A stretch of DNA of 64,000 bases from Closterium sp. NIES-65. Lineage: Eukaryota; Streptophyta; Zygnematophyceae; Desmidiales; Closteriaceae. Under the pieces are notes generated by a model. It was not told where the DNA came from. It worked only from the letters and a program-made list of their open reading frames with translations, and searched no databases. Below are positions 63,901 through 64,000 of this stretch, piece after piece. Both the position numbers and the translations under genes were made by a program. Each line of letters opens with the position of its first letter. Positions within the stretch are counted from its first letter, which is position 1. The stretch lies in assembly GCA_948144175.1 (NCBI GenBank), contig CANXME010002184.1:136001-200000 (forward strand), written 5' to 3'.

Positions 63901-64000
63901 GAGGGCGTTGGAGTGAAGCACAGGTTGCCAAGTGTGTGCTAGCGTTGACCTACATTGACTGGCGTTGACTTACTTGGATCGATTCTCGTCCTTTCCCTTT
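52957..64000 (-). CDS. multi-exon gene for an extracellular-type right-handed beta-helix protein (partial, 5' end beyond window)
   Basis: Exons I can support by splice borders and sense, 5' to 3': 63063-63103 (VRISHSLI.SNPIG), 62032-62169 (VFLYNSQSITVSQSTFLNNR then VAIDLNRNFGILILACTFIG), 59141-59953 (acidic linker, then FKSPIGVMLSQVKLSGMLEA-NRVVNS), 55921-56023 (FSGFGECGPTLKSSALVLAV-NKAGGFWNPAMSVK), 54964-55014, 54135-54326 (GGSNARFYALHDADGSF, CQYHDTWSLYSC), 53434-53832 (SVCYRAIALTYLEYGVPN, TLLAGHAYSVEITPP), 52961-53128 (MYQRCTYRNKQPTLALSFGR). The last three join in phase; joins at 54964-55014 are unresolved. Repeated short beta-strand/Asn-ladder motifs indicate a parallel beta-helix; the F..HDADGS and C...TW..YSC segments recall CEMIP/fibrocystin-L-like proteins (tentative). 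The last exon either stops at TGA 52957-52959 or splices at GTGAA-GTGAGT into the array. Confidence 0.5.
53290..53400 (-). repeat. copy of the end of exon 53434-53832 with donor
   Basis: Minus strand GAGGGTGCGCTGGAGGGCTG ... TGTGCCCCAGCT-GTAAGTC repeats the last ~95 nt of the upstream exon and its donor inside the intron. Confidence 0.85.
54370..54785 (-). repeat. copies of the acceptor and start of exon 54135-54326
   Basis: Three copies of GGCTCCAATGCTCGCTTCTA-CGCC...GGCTCTTTCCTCTCCTCC, each after a CCCCAG-type acceptor (about 54.55, 54.67, 54.76 kb). Confidence 0.82.
54795..54965 (-). repeat. 24-bp array of the exon end/donor AATGCG-GTAAGTGCTGCT
   Basis: Seven to eight units of AATAGCAGCACTTACTGCA (plus strand). 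On the minus strand each holds GTAAGTGCTGCTATTTG, the donor of exon 54964-55014. Confidence 0.85.
55195..55920 (-). repeat. copies of exon 55921-56023 end with donor
   Basis: Four partial copies (about 55.33, 55.46, 55.63, 55.80 kb) of GGCCCCACTCTGAAGAGCTC...TGGAACCCAGC(G/A)ATGAGTGTGAAGGTGAGAGG, then a 22-bp TGGAACCCAGCGATGATGAG run of four to five units at 55203-55305. A further copy lies upstream at 56105-56180 behind a perfect palindrome (56077-56094). Confidence 0.85.
56440..58885 (-). repeat. 69-bp tandem array, about 35 units, each with exon end, donor and perfect palindrome
   Basis: Minus-strand unit: GTTTTGAGACGTCTCAAAAC then AGGGTGGTGAACAGCAG-GTGAGAGGGAGGGGCG. The AGGGTGGTGAACAGCAG-GTGAG part copies the end and donor of exon 59141-59953. 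TTTTGAGACGTCTCAAAA is an 18-bp perfect palindrome in nearly every unit. Variants (CTACACCTCC, CACCGCCC, TCTAAAACCC) recur with a period of about 824 bp (57522 to 58346), twelve units, showing a recent higher-order duplication. Two intermediate copies without palindrome lie at 58887-59080. Confidence 0.95.
59954..60545 (-). repeat. copies of the acceptor and start of exon 59141-59953
   Basis: Four to five units (about 60.14, 60.28, 60.40, 60.52 kb) of CCCCAACAGCAAATCATCTG-GAGGTTCAACAC...GATGCTGC on the minus strand, each with its own CAG acceptor. Confidence 0.82.
60795..61960 (-). repeat. about seven copies of a beta-helix exon end with donor
   Basis: Each encodes a version of NNRVAIDLNRNFGILILTCT-FIGRTACR followed by CAGGTAAGAG or similar (ends near 60801, 61013, 61134, 61286, 61391, 61564, 61862). 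Most lack an acceptor in front, so they look like intronic copies of exon 62032-62169 rather than separate exons. A (GT)n/(AT)n microsatellite is at 60934-60975 and a 22-bp palindrome at 61803-61824. Confidence 0.75.
62185..62600 (-). repeat. copies of the acceptor and start of exon 62032-62169
   Basis: Four units of CCCAG-CGTATTTCTGTACAACAGCC ... GTCAACACCCA at about 62.29, 62.44 and 62.57 kb, each preceded by a pyrimidine tract and AG. Confidence 0.85.
62690..62997 (-). repeat. 26-bp minisatellite
   Basis: About twelve units of TGCGGCTGTCGTACTTTTCT-TTCTTT (minus strand), ending in a CCG-rich tail. Non-coding, in an intron. Confidence 0.92.
63063..63330 (-). repeat. three copies of a short beta-helix exon, two separated by a 24-bp palindrome
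   Basis: GTGCGCATCTCTCACTCTCT occurs at 63103, about 63250 and about 63310 (minus-strand starts). The last two are separated by a perfect 24-bp palindrome at 63260-63283 centred on GTCGAC. Confidence 0.88.
63519..64000 (-). repeat. four copies of an exon end with donor (about 155-bp unit)
   Basis: Units ending near 63521, 63666, 63824 and 63973 each carry CTTCACTCCAACGCCCTCTT, a CCCGCACGGCGCCCGGCC-type core and end CTCCAA-GTAAGTCAACGC, with a GTTGACT microsatellite after the donor. Which copy is the real exon cannot be decided without the sequence to the right. Confidence 0.75.

Overview
This is a stretch of nuclear genome, most likely from a streptophyte green organism. The grounds are a plant-type BRCA1/BARD1-like gene (extended PHD finger plus two BRCT repeats), chromodomain Ty3/gypsy elements primed by an initiator-Met-like tRNA site, and short-LTR Ty1/copia elements with GC-rich leaders. 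A charophyte alga such as a Closterium-like zygnematophyte is my guess, not something the sequence proves. Roughly half of the window is transposable elements.

Layout. 1-19.5 kb is a nested transposon nest on the minus strand. A LINE (1463-19500) is split by a 13.3 kb copia element (3085-16368, target duplication AGTAC), which is itself split by a gypsy element (9321-15201, target duplication GGAGT). Two related unclassified insertions also interrupt the LINE, and the 5' end of another copia element abuts its 3' end. 20.1-21.3 kb is a single-exon gene for a secreted methionine-rich protein. 21.6-29.6 kb is a second gypsy element (target duplication ATTAG) carrying a 1.3 kb TRIM-like insertion. 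A 1.14 kb tandem duplication copied the 3' end of the secreted-protein gene together with one LTR. 30.2-37.7 kb is a ten-exon BRCA1/BARD1-like gene, model 980 aa, in phase throughout. 39.3-40.3 kb is a secreted Gly/Lys-rich protein gene, followed by a solo LTR. 41.5-42.0 kb is a TGGAA-type satellite. 42.3-50.3 kb is a nearly intact gypsy element whose single ~2370-codon ORF contains a DNA cytosine-5 methyltransferase domain between protease and reverse transcriptase. 50.3-64 kb holds a minus-strand multi-exon gene for an extracellular-type right-handed beta-helix protein; its introns are filled with tandem arrays.

The two most unusual things are (1) the methyltransferase-carrying retrotransposon, whose primer-binding site is complementary to its own LTR, suggesting self-priming; and (2) a recurrent pattern in both large host genes in which exon ends with their splice donors, or acceptors with exon starts, are tandemly copied inside introns, often with a perfect palindrome of the form TTTTGAG-NNNN-CTCAAAA between the copies. 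Two of these arrays have expanded to about 23 copies (117-118 bp unit) and 35 copies (69 bp unit).
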